From positions 1 through 33,726 of the forward strand of contig JAUVWI010000037.1 of the NCBI GenBank assembly GCA_030604195.1: a DNA stretch of 33,726 nt, written 5' to 3'. A program made the translations under genes and the position numbers. A model generated the notes under the pieces. It saw only the letters and a list, made by a program, of their open reading frames with translations. It was not told the origin of the DNA and ran no database searches. The stretch is from Spirochaetales bacterium. GTDB lineage: Bacteria; Spirochaetota; Spirochaetia; SZUA-6; DRHE01. Below are positions 9,304 through 16,116 of this stretch, piece by piece (the first letter of the stretch is position 1; every line of letters starts with the position of its first letter).

Positions 9304-9327
9304 CTTCCTGTCCTTATTGTCAGGAAG
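9304..9327 (-). promoter_or_regulatory. 5' leader hairpin overlapping the ribosome-binding site of the BioD-like gene
   Basis: CTTCCTG (9304-9310) pairs perfectly with CAGGAAG (9321-9327) across a 10-base loop. Read on the minus strand, the last bases of the stem are the first bases of the AAGGAG ribosome-binding site (complement of 9301-9306). The predicted promoter would start the RNA right at this stem. Confidence 0.45.
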
Positions 9328-9329
9328 TT

Positions 9330-9359
9330 ATTATATTCGTAGTTTATGCAGTCTGCCAA
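9330..9359 (-). promoter_or_regulatory. Promoter of the BioD-like gene
   Basis: Minus-strand TTGGCA (9354-9359), an 18-base spacer and a perfect TATAAT (9330-9335). The start point would lie about 30 bases before the ATG. Confidence 0.55.
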
Positions 9360-9458
9360 TACCCGGAAGTCTTAATTTCAATTTACCCTTTCCCTACCGC
9401 CTTGACTAAGGCAGTTGCGGGTTGCTAACCTTGTAGCCGGGAAAAGGAGTAAAATAGC

Positions 9459-9485
9459 ATGACAGATGGTGGGAGCATTTTCTGA
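9459..9485 (+). CDS. Eight-codon leader ORF overlapping the radical SAM reading frame
   Basis: An ATG at 9459 with a strong AAAGGAG about 9 bases upstream reads eight codons (MTDGGSIF) and stops at TGA 9483-9485. The stop overlaps the CTG at 9482 where the radical SAM frame can begin. It is either a genuine leader for coupled translation or the true N-terminus of the next gene, split by a one-base shift in the T-run before the stop. Confidence 0.35.
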   Translation: MTDGGSIF

Positions 9486-10618
9486 ATATCACGGAAATAG
9501 AAGCAAAGTCTATTTTACGCAAGTATAAAAAGATTGACTCCTGGTTTATCTCTCATTATGGAATGAATCTTTACCGGGGCTGCAGCCACAACTGTGTCTA
9601 CTGTGACGGCAGGGCAGAGGGTTACTATGTGGAAGGGGAGTTCGGTAAAGATGTTGCAGTAAAAATAAATGCTGTCGAAATTCTGGCAAGGGAACTGGAC
9701 CCGGACAGGAAACGGAGCCCTTTCAAGCAGAGTTTTATAATGGCCGGCGGCGGTGTGGGTGACAGCTACCAGCCTGCTGAAGAGAAGTATCAGTTAAGCA
9801 GGAAGACACTTGAATTGCTGTATAAATATAATTTTGCGGTGCATGTGCTGACAAAGTCGACCCTGATAATGAGGGATATGGATATCCTGAAAGATATCAA
9901 TAAGCAGAGAAAAGCGGTAATCTCATTCAGTTTTTCCTCTGTTGATAACCGGATAAGCTCAATCTTTGAACCCGGTGTGCCGCCGCCTGATGAAAGATTA
10001 AAGACCCTTGCCCTCTTCAAAAAACAGGGATTCACCTGCGGTATGTTTCTGCTGCCCGTTATTCCCTTTGTTACAGATACTAAAGGATTAATAGAACAGG
10101 CGGTCAAATGCGGCGCCGAGATTGGTGTGGATTTTATAATCTTTGGCGGCATGACTTTGAAGCAGGGCAGGCAGCAGGAATATTTTTTTAATACGCTTAA
10201 AAGCCATTACCCGGAGCAGCTTTCCGGATACCGGAGCATATACCCGGGAGACAAATGGGGCCAGGCAACCACAGCCTATTACAGCCGGATAAATCGAACT
10301 TTCAGCAGGATTGCCGACCGGTATAAAATTCCCAAACGTATGCCGCTCTCTGTTTTTAAGGATATATTAAGTGAGAATGACCTGGTAATAGTGTTGTTGG
10401 AGCATATTGACTATTTCCTTAAACTGCAGGGCGGGAGCTCCCCCTTGGGTTACGCTGCTTACTCGATATCAAAATTGAAGGAGCCATTGTTGGAAATAAA
10501 GGAAAAACTGCTGCAAATAAAGGGTGTGGGCAGGAGCACCGAGGCAATTATCCTGGAGATATTGGAGACGGGAAGTTCAGCTTATTACCGGAAACTGGCT
10601 GCCGGTGGCGGGCAGTAG
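9482..10618 (+). CDS. Radical SAM protein of the SPL/COG1533 type with C-terminal helix-hairpin-helix
   Basis: About 378 residues. The radical SAM cluster motif CxxxCxxC (C34, C38, C41 with the CTG counted as 1) sits in NLYRGCSHNCVYCDGR, typical of the spore-photoproduct-lyase-like family of DNA-repair-related proteins. The first ATG (9563, inside YGMNLYRG) is too late: the family's conserved N-terminus EAKSILRKYKKIDSWF is encoded upstream in the same frame, which stays open back to a stop at 9455. No ATG, GTG or TTG lies in that stretch; CTG at 9482 has GGGAG 6 bases upstream. At the C-terminus (about 341-361), LLQIKGVGRSTEAIILEIL looks like a helix-hairpin-helix, supporting nucleic-acid binding. 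Substrate unknown. The N-terminus may instead reflect a frameshift (see the leader ORF). Confidence 0.82.
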   Translation: MNITEIEAKSILRKYKKIDSWFISHYGMNLYRGCSHNCVYCDGRAEGYYVEGEFGKDVAVKINAVEILARELDPDRKRSPFKQSFIMAGGGVGDSYQPAEEKYQLSRKTLELLYKYNFAVHVLTKSTLIMRDMDILKDINKQRKAVISFSFSSVDNRISSIFEPGVPPPDERLKTLALFKKQGFTCGMFLLPVIPFVTDTKGLIEQAVKCGAEIGVDFIIFGGMTLKQGRQQEYFFNTLKSHYPEQLSGYRSIYPGDKWGQATTAYYSRINRTFSRIADRYKIPKRMPLSVFKDILSENDLVIVLLEHIDYFLKLQGGSSPLGYAAYSISKLKEPLLEIKEKLLQIKGVGRSTEAIILEILETGSSAYYRKLAAGGGQ

Positions 10619-10676
10619 CAGGATACCACGGAAGCAGACATGAGGCTATTGCGTATATACACAAAAAGGCAGTTTG

Positions 10677-10706
10677 TTGACTTGCTATCTCTCTGCGTAC
10701 TACTAT
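10677..10706 (+). promoter_or_regulatory. Promoter of the TPR lipoprotein gene
   Basis: TTGACT (10677-10682), an 18-base spacer and TACTAT (10701-10706), ending about 37 bases before the TTG start. Confidence 0.4.
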
Positions 10707-10743
10707 AGAGTCAGCTGAAAGACCGAAAACAAGGGAGAAAGAA

Positions 10744-12012
10744 TTGGTTGGGTCAAAAAAGATTGCTGTACTACTTTCTTTATCTATTTATCTTCTTATT
10801 GTAATCAGTTGCGTGACAATGGCAATAGATCCTGTTGCTGCTGAAAAGGAAGAAACGGCTAAGGAATTGAGTAACTCGCCGCTGGTGGAAGGCGAGTCTG
10901 AAAAGGAACAAACGGATGCGGAATACTATGCCGAATTGGGCGAATCGCTGCGGCTGGAAGGTGAGTATGAAAAGGCCGTTGTTGAGTTTACCAGGGCTAT
11001 TAAATTAGACCCGGCTTATGACTGGGCCTTCGCTCACCGTGGAGAGACAAACAGGCAGAATAAAGAATATGAACAGGCTATAGCTGATTTCGATAAGGCT
11101 ATTGAACTGGATCCGGATTATGCCTGGGCCTTTGCCAGTCGAGGCGATAGTCACCGTTTATTGAAGAATTATGATCAGGCTATTGATGATTTTAATAAGG
11201 CGCTTGAACTGGATCCTTATTCCTGGGCCTATGCACACCGCGGTGAAACCTATAGACAGAGAAGTGAATATGAGCAGGCCATTTCCGATTTTACCCTGGC
11301 CATCGAAGATAAAGAGAATTATCCATGGGCCTATGGCAGGCGGGGTGAATGCTACCGTATGATTGGTGATTACGAACAGGCAATGGTAGATCTGGAGCGT
11401 GCAATTGAGCTGGATCCGGAGAATGATTACGCTTATGCCAGCCGTGGACAGACTTACCGGCAAATGGGTGATTTCCGTAAAGCATTGGTTGATTTTAATA
11501 AAGCGCTTGAACTGGAGCCTGACTATGCCTGGGTTATTGAGATGCGCGATGAGCTCTATAAAGAGATGGAGGGTAAACCAGAGGCATCTCCAAAATTAAC
11601 TGAAAAGAGCCGGAGCGAACTGCCCCTGCTGTCAGTTATGGATTTTGTTATAGAAAACGTATCAGAATCCGAGGGGAAACTGATAGTCGATCTTTTAAGC
11701 AGCGCTTTGATCAAGGTCAAAAAATACCGAATTCTCGATAGAAGCCAGCGTGATAACCTGCTAAAAGAGCTTGAATTCTCTTACTCCGACTGCACCGATG
11801 AAAGCTGTCAATTGGAATTGGGAAGACTGCTTGCAGCGGATAAAATTGTCGTGGGAAGTCTGGGAAAAATAGGAAACAGGTACATTCTTAACGCCAAACT
11901 ATTGAATGTTGTTACCGGTGAAGCTGTCTCGTCGGCCTATGAGATATTCAGATCTATCGAGGAGCTGGTGGATGGCAGTGAAGCTGTGGCCAGAGAATTA
12001 ATCGAGGAGTAA
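10744..12012 (+). CDS. TPR-repeat lipoprotein with C-terminal LpoB/CsgG-like domain
   Basis: A 422-residue exported protein. It starts at TTG with GGGAG 6 bases upstream. The N-terminus has a basic patch and a hydrophobic core ending in VISC (Cys near residue 20), a probable lipobox. Six complete 34-residue tetratricopeptide repeats plus a partial seventh cover about residues 58-275 (core pattern WAxxxRGxxxRxxxxYxQAxxDFxxAIELDP). The last ~130 residues (from LPLLSVMDFVIEN) resemble the LpoB/CsgG-type fold: a YRILDRSQRDNLLKEL stretch, a DESCQLELGRLLAADKIVVGSLGKIG block and a ...LLNVVTGE strand. Such domains sit in envelope lipoproteins that assemble or activate partners. A periplasmic scaffold role is inferred. 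Repeats are near-identical at the protein level, so local misassembly is possible. Confidence 0.82.
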   Translation: MVGSKKIAVLLSLSIYLLIVISCVTMAIDPVAAEKEETAKELSNSPLVEGESEKEQTDAEYYAELGESLRLEGEYEKAVVEFTRAIKLDPAYDWAFAHRGETNRQNKEYEQAIADFDKAIELDPDYAWAFASRGDSHRLLKNYDQAIDDFNKALELDPYSWAYAHRGETYRQRSEYEQAISDFTLAIEDKENYPWAYGRRGECYRMIGDYEQAMVDLERAIELDPENDYAYASRGQTYRQMGDFRKALVDFNKALELEPDYAWVIEMRDELYKEMEGKPEASPKLTEKSRSELPLLSVMDFVIENVSESEGKLIVDLLSSALIKVKKYRILDRSQRDNLLKELEFSYSDCTDESCQLELGRLLAADKIVVGSLGKIGNRYILNAKLLNVVTGEAVSSAYEIFRSIEELVDGSEAVARELIEE

Positions 12013-12056
12013 TAATAGACATTACAGTGTTCCCCATTTAGAGGCAATCGGCTCTC

Positions 12057-12758
12057 TTATTCAATCTCCAGTTGAATCCGTTTGTTTATCCTGCCCTTGC
12101 TCTTATAGCCGGAAATCCTGATAAGGCCTACTTCACTGGTATTGGCGACGTGGGTGCCGCCGTCTGCCTGCAGATCGAGACCGACAATTTCCACTATACG
12201 CACCTCTTTGATGTTCGGGGGCAGCAGGTTGATCTTGGTGCGTATCAGATCGGGTATCTTGAATGCCTCTGCCTTGAGCAGTACCCTGACCTGTACCGGA
12301 CGGGCAGCCGCCACTTCCTGGTTAAGCTTTTCTTCAATTTCCCTTACCAATTCCTGGCGCAGGGTTTCAAACTCAAAGTCCATGCGGCCTTTCAGCAGAT
12401 CGAGATTACCACCGGTAACCTGGGCGCCGTAGTCGCGCCAGACCACACCGCAGAGTATATGAAAGGCGGTATGGGTTCGCATTAATTTATAGCGCCGGTC
12501 CCAGTCGAGTTTCCCGGAAACCTCTTCTCCCTCTATGGGCAGCGGACCACCGAGTTGGTGCCAGATTTCATCCCCCTGCCGTTTTACCTTTAAAACGGGT
12601 GTATGGTTAAGCCAGCCGAGATCGTGGGGCTGGCCGCCGCCGCCAGGATAGAAGGCGGTTCTGTCCAGGGCAACTGTTCCTTCCTCCTGACTGAAGGCAG
12701 TTACTTTAGCTTTGAATTCCTTAATATAAGCATCTGAATAGGCGATTAATTCTGTCAT
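12057..12758 (-). CDS. Alanyl-tRNA editing protein AlaX-like (trans-editing hydrolase)
   Basis: About 233 residues, homologous to the editing domain of alanyl-tRNA synthetase; it hydrolyses mischarged Ser- or Gly-tRNA(Ala). Visible motifs are FYPGGGGQPHD (the GGQ region), the zinc-binding HTAFH (HxxxH), and near the C-terminus ADGGTHVANTSEVG. In many members the last motif is CGGTH; here the cysteine is an aspartate, which I believe occurs in a known subgroup. The open frame runs to 12917, but the first 53 residues are low-complexity and cross a hairpin; I chose the ATG at 12758. There is no Shine-Dalgarno, but a promoter at 12765-12793 would start the RNA at or next to this ATG. Confidence 0.85.
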   Translation of the reverse strand: MTELIAYSDAYIKEFKAKVTAFSQEEGTVALDRTAFYPGGGGQPHDLGWLNHTPVLKVKRQGDEIWHQLGGPLPIEGEEVSGKLDWDRRYKLMRTHTAFHILCGVVWRDYGAQVTGGNLDLLKGRMDFEFETLRQELVREIEEKLNQEVAAARPVQVRVLLKAEAFKIPDLIRTKINLLPPNIKEVRIVEIVGLDLQADGGTHVANTSEVGLIRISGYKSKGRINKRIQLEIE

Positions 12759-12764
12759 GGCTTT

Positions 12765-12793
12765 AGAATATGGTGCATATGGCCGGCTGTCAA
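12765..12793 (-). promoter_or_regulatory. Promoter giving a predicted leaderless AlaX transcript
   Basis: Minus-strand TTGACA (12788-12793), a 17-base spacer and TATTCT (12765-12770). Only six bases separate the -10 box from the ATG, so transcription would start at about the A of the start codon. Confidence 0.5.
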
Positions 12794-12833
12794 TGAAAGA
12801 AGAAGAAAGCAGGGTAAAAATGGTTGTTGTTGG

Positions 12834-12851
12834 CAATACCGTGCGGTATTG
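12834..12851. repeat. Perfect 8-bp inverted repeat upstream of AlaX
   Basis: CAATACCG-TG-CGGTATTG. It lies about 40 bases upstream of the predicted AlaX -35 box, so it could be a protein-binding site rather than a leader hairpin. A further CGGTAT lies about 10 bases to its right. Confidence 0.45.
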
Positions 12852-13081
12852 TTGGGCTTGCGGTATATTGTTGTTAGTATGGAGAATTGCTATAGTGTAG
12901 CTGATATTATCTGTCATATAAGCGGGGCATTATGCTATTACCTTTAAAATTTTGCACGTTCAGCACAAGAAATATTCAAGTCCAGCGCTTAAATATTTTG
13001 TATTGGCTTTTTGTTTTTAGAACTTCGGTTGAGGTTGTAAGCCGCGCTGGGAAATTCAGAAGGCTGGGGATTATCGCTTAA
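12852..13081. other. Rest of the non-coding interval between divergent AlaX and ATL genes
   Basis: The gene-free stretch 12759-13081 holds the AlaX promoter, an 8-bp inverted repeat and, at 12961-13055, the second copy of the 95-bp repeat, which ends 26 bases before the ATL start. No clear plus-strand promoter is seen, so the repeat may supply one. Confidence 0.5.
12961..13055 (-). repeat. 95-bp dispersed intergenic repeat, copy 2 (inverted)
   Basis: Reverse complement aligns gap-free over 95 positions with 3181-3275 (74 identities counted). Terminal parts are almost identical while the AT-rich middle has diverged, and the CCAGCGC/GCGCTGG pairing arms are perfectly kept in both. It sits directly in front of the alkyltransferase-like gene. 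Confidence 0.7.
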
Positions 13082-13396
13082 ATGCCGGCTGATTCCTTTA
13101 CCGACCGGGTTAAAGATTTGTTGGTGAGAATTCCGCATGGGAGAGTAGCCACTTATGGTCAGATCGCCATGCTGGCCGGTAATGCCGGGGGCGCCAGGCA
13201 GGTGGTCAGGGTACTCCATTCCAGTTCGGCAAGGTGTAAGCTGCCCTGGCACCGGGTTATCAACAGCCGCGGAACCATTTCACTAAGGCCGGGCGCCGGC
13301 TACGAGCTGCAGAAAGAGCTTCTTGAAGCGGAAGGTGTCGAGTTCGGTAATAATGGGCGAATAGATTTAAAACGTTTTCTCTGGTCGCCGGGTTAG
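13082..13396 (+). CDS. Alkyltransferase-like protein (ATL, MGMT-fold, catalytic Cys replaced by Trp)
   Basis: A 104-residue protein covering only the DNA-binding domain of O6-alkylguanine-DNA methyltransferases. The active-site PCHRV is PWHRV (residues 55-59, Trp56), the hallmark of ATL proteins. These bind O6-alkylguanine lesions without repairing them and pass them to nucleotide excision repair. The helix-turn-helix part GRVATYGQIAMLAG (about 20-33) and the arginine finger region GGARQVVRVL are visible. The start ATG has only a weak upstream purine tract. A true cysteine-containing alkyltransferase lies at 22746-23258. Confidence 0.88.
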   Translation: MPADSFTDRVKDLLVRIPHGRVATYGQIAMLAGNAGGARQVVRVLHSSSARCKLPWHRVINSRGTISLRPGAGYELQKELLEAEGVEFGNNGRIDLKRFLWSPG

Positions 13397-13409
13397 GGAG
13401 GAATTTGAA

Positions 13410-13769
13410 ATGCTTACTGAAGTAAAAGATGTCAGACAGATAGAAAATGAGGGGCCGCGCCGCTGGTTTAGCGACTCTTATTTTGACCTGATTCTCTGGT
13501 ATGAAGAAGATGGAGATATTGAAGGTTTTCAGTTATGCTATGATAAAACGGAAGATGAACGGGCTTTAACCTGGAGGAAAGAGGGCGGTTATTCTCATGA
13601 AAGGATCGATGACGGTGAAACACCGGGCAGAATGAAAATGACCCCGGTGCTGGTGCCGGATGGGGCTTTTGATGTAAATAAAATTGCCCGGCGCTTCAAA
13701 GAAGAGGCGCGGGAGCTTGACCCGAAGATCTCCGAGTTTGTTTACAAGAAACTGCTGCTTTTCAGCTGA
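13410..13769 (+). CDS. Conserved hypothetical protein, 119 residues
   Basis: ATG preceded by AGGGAGGA at good spacing. A small soluble acidic protein rich in charged and aromatic residues (WFSDSYFDLILWYEEDGDIEGF near the N-terminus). No signal peptide, membrane segment or catalytic motif is recognised. It begins 13 bases after the ATL gene and is probably co-transcribed with it. Function not known. Confidence 0.75.
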   Translation: MLTEVKDVRQIENEGPRRWFSDSYFDLILWYEEDGDIEGFQLCYDKTEDERALTWRKEGGYSHERIDDGETPGRMKMTPVLVPDGAFDVNKIARRFKEEARELDPKISEFVYKKLLLFS

Positions 13770-13844
13770 AAAATTGAGAACCTTCTCCTTCTTAGGGTTG
13801 AACAGCGCTTAAGCTATCCAGAACTCACTATCAATTTCGCCTTA

Positions 13845-13873
13845 TTGACATTCGGAGCGGCGGCGGCTAATAT
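13845..13873 (+). promoter_or_regulatory. Promoter of the MFS transporter gene
   Basis: TTGACA (13845-13850), a 17-base GC-rich spacer and TAATAT (13868-13873), about 64 bases before the TTG start. Confidence 0.6.
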
Positions 13874-13937
13874 TTAGCCTCTTTACAGGCAGAATTCGTA
13901 CCGGCAGCTTATTACCAATTTCTACAGGAGTTACATA

Positions 13938-15110
13938 TTGGACGCTGAAAAACAGGAGGCAGTTAAGCAAAAATTTCACTGGGGATGTGTACTAACTCTC
14001 TCCCTGGGCCACCTGATGCATGATACTTACAGCTCTTTCCTGGCCCCGATTCTGCCGCTGCTTATTAAAAAGCTGGGGCTTTCCTATTCCATGGCCGGTC
14101 TGCTTGCAGTTTTTCAGCGAGTCCCCTCTTTGATAAATCCATTCATCGGCCTGCTGGCAGAAAGGGTTACTCTGCGCTATTTTGTAATTATCGCTCCCAC
14201 TGTAACTGCGATAGTGATGAGCCTGCTGCCCCTTTCTCCCAATTATGTAATTATGGCCATGCTGCTCTTAATAATGGGTTTCAGTTCAGCCTTTTTCCAT
14301 GTGCCGGCCCCGGTTATGGTGCGCTGGGTTTCGGGGAAAAGGATCGGTACAGGGATGAGTTTTTACATGATGGGCGGTGAACTGGCCAGAAGTATCGGCC
14401 CACTGGTAATTCTGGGAGCAATTTCCCTCTGGGGCATGGAGGGTACCTATAAATTAATTCCCTTTGGCGCCGGAGCTTCCCTGTTTTTATATGTACGCTT
14501 AAAGAATATCTGCAAGCTGCGTACCGCTCATGTTGTGAAGAGAAAGAGGAGTGCGGGCAAAGCAATCAGAGAATTAAGAGGTTTTTTCCTGCTGATAGCG
14601 GGATTAAGTTTCAGCAGGGCCATAATCGCTACAGCTCTTACCGCTTTCCTGCCCACCTATCTTACAGACCAGGGAAGCTCTCTGTGGCTGGCGGGCATCT
14701 CCCTCTCCATACTTGAACTTGCGGGTGCTGCGGGTACCTTTGCCTCCGGTTCAATCTCTGATTTAATCGGCCGCAGAAATATGCTGCTCATACAGGCGGT
14801 TGCCGCGCCTCTTTTGATGGTGCTCTTCATTTTTTCTACAGGCTTCTGGCTTTTACCCGTGCTGGTGGCCCTGGGCTTTTTCATATTTGCCTCTACACCC
14901 GTGCTTCTGGCTTTAGTACAGGAAAAGGGCCATGATTACCCTGCTGTTGCCAATGGCATTTTTATGACCCTTAATTTTATCATAGGCTCTTTCACTATTA
15001 TGATCATTGGCGGCTTAAGCGACTGGCTGGGCATGAAAAACTCATACCTGATCGCGGCCGGGTTTTCTTTTTCAGGTATTCCTCTGGTTATGATGCTTAA
15101 GGAAAATTAA
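13938..15110 (+). CDS. Major facilitator superfamily transporter (fosmidomycin-resistance-like)
   Basis: A 390-residue inner-membrane protein with about 12 hydrophobic helices. Start is TTG with AGGAG 7 bases upstream. The first helix region LSLGHLMHDTYSSFLAPILPLLI and the loop after helix 2 (GLLAERVTLRYF) resemble the Fsr/COG2223 branch of proton-driven exporters and importers. The second half repeats the MFS signature as SDLIGRRNM. It has its own promoter and stands upstream of the two amidohydrolases, which have a separate promoter. Transport substrate is unknown. Confidence 0.85.
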   Translation: MDAEKQEAVKQKFHWGCVLTLSLGHLMHDTYSSFLAPILPLLIKKLGLSYSMAGLLAVFQRVPSLINPFIGLLAERVTLRYFVIIAPTVTAIVMSLLPLSPNYVIMAMLLLIMGFSSAFFHVPAPVMVRWVSGKRIGTGMSFYMMGGELARSIGPLVILGAISLWGMEGTYKLIPFGAGASLFLYVRLKNICKLRTAHVVKRKRSAGKAIRELRGFFLLIAGLSFSRAIIATALTAFLPTYLTDQGSSLWLAGISLSILELAGAAGTFASGSISDLIGRRNMLLIQAVAAPLLMVLFIFSTGFWLLPVLVALGFFIFASTPVLLALVQEKGHDYPAVANGIFMTLNFIIGSFTIMIIGGLSDWLGMKNSYLIAAGFSFSGIPLVMMLKEN

Positions 15111-15126
15111 GGTAAAATTGACTGCC

Positions 15127-15155
15127 TTGACTTTGACTGAAGAAACAACTATAAA
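15127..15155 (+). promoter_or_regulatory. Promoter of the amidohydrolase pair
   Basis: TTGACT (15127-15132), a 17-base spacer and TATAAA (15150-15155), 36 bases before the ATG at 15192. Confidence 0.55.
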
Positions 15156-15191
15156 AATTTATAAATCTAAAGAGAATAAAAGGTACACCGG

Positions 15192-16106
15192 ATGATTGAT
15201 GGAATAGATATAATTGACGGCCATATGCACATTTTTACCTCAAAGTTTACCGAGAGGATCAAGGCCCGGGTCAAGGAGAAGGGCTCAGAATATGAAAAAG
15301 CCTTTGGCGCCTGGCAGGAGGGTTTTCGCAGGAAGTATAACACCGAGTTCGCCGAAGAGAATGAAGATCCACTCGAAAAGATTGCCGCTGATTGGTGTGC
15401 AGAGCTTGACCGCTGCGGGGTGGATAAGGCCCTCTTTATTGCCTTATACCCTGAAGAGGATGAGCTTACTGATTTTATAGCTGCCGGAAAGGGCAGGTTT
15501 AAAGGCTTCTGTACTGTTGATCCACTTGATCCCCGGGCGCCTGAATTGCTCCGGAAGAGGGTTAAGGAGGAGGGCTATGCAGGGTTGAAACTCTATCCAC
15601 CTACCCAGTGTTTCCTGCCCTCAGACAGAACGGTTTATCCCCTTTATAAAGAGGCTGAAGCCCTGTCCATACCCATTATGTTTCACCTGGGAATAACCTT
15701 GAGTTATGATACTGACCTGCGCTACGCTGATCCTTTGGAGCTTCATCCCGTGCTGCGGGACTTTCCTGAAGTCAATATAATAGTTCCCCATTTCGGTTCG
15801 GGCTATTTCCGTGAGCTTCTTTTCCTGGCTTACCATGTGAATAACCTCTATGTAGACACTTCTGGCACCAATGTGTGGGTTAAGTATCTGCCCTACCACA
15901 TCGAGTTGAGCGAGGTATTTGTCCGGGCACTCGATATATTCGGCCCTGAGCGGATTATTTTCGGAACTGATTCACGTATACTTGCCCGGGGCTACCGGGA
16001 GAGTGTTCTGCAGGACCAGTTGAGAATACTGCGGGACAGCGGTTTGAAGAGCGAGGAGCTCTCCCTGATCATGGGAGGCAACCTCCGCAGGTTGACCGGA
16101 TTATAG
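15192..16106 (+). CDS. Amidohydrolase family protein (PF04909-like), paralogue 1
   Basis: A 304-residue metal-dependent TIM-barrel hydrolase or decarboxylase. Metal-ligand positions are visible: HMH at residues 11-13, the barrel histidine in FHLGI (about 165), VPHFGSGY (about 199) and the catalytic aspartate in FGTDS (about 258). Charged helices after the first strand (about 17-60) are specific to this copy and may cover the active site. The next gene is a paralogue sharing VYVDTSGxNxW and VPHFxxGY; the pair is separated by 10 bases. PF04909 enzymes include hydrolases and non-oxidative decarboxylases, so the reaction cannot be named. Confidence 0.85.
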   Translation: MIDGIDIIDGHMHIFTSKFTERIKARVKEKGSEYEKAFGAWQEGFRRKYNTEFAEENEDPLEKIAADWCAELDRCGVDKALFIALYPEEDELTDFIAAGKGRFKGFCTVDPLDPRAPELLRKRVKEEGYAGLKLYPPTQCFLPSDRTVYPLYKEAEALSIPIMFHLGITLSYDTDLRYADPLELHPVLRDFPEVNIIVPHFGSGYFRELLFLAYHVNNLYVDTSGTNVWVKYLPYHIELSEVFVRALDIFGPERIIFGTDSRILARGYRESVLQDQLRILRDSGLKSEELSLIMGGNLRRLTGL

Positions 16107-16116
16107 GGGGTGGTGA

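Noticed and set aside
10915..11560. Approximately 102-base periodicity, first considered as a tandem DNA repeat
   Set aside because: It is explained by the 34-residue TPR units of the lipoprotein.
12759..12917. 53-residue N-terminal extension of AlaX
   Set aside because: Low-complexity Thr/Asn/Gln-rich sequence crossing an inverted repeat and the promoter; family members start near MTELIAYSDAY.
13771..13844. Short GAGAA/TTCTC dyad and CAGCGCTTAAGC as a third copy of the 95-bp repeat
   Set aside because: Only a few bases match the repeat ends, and the rest does not align.
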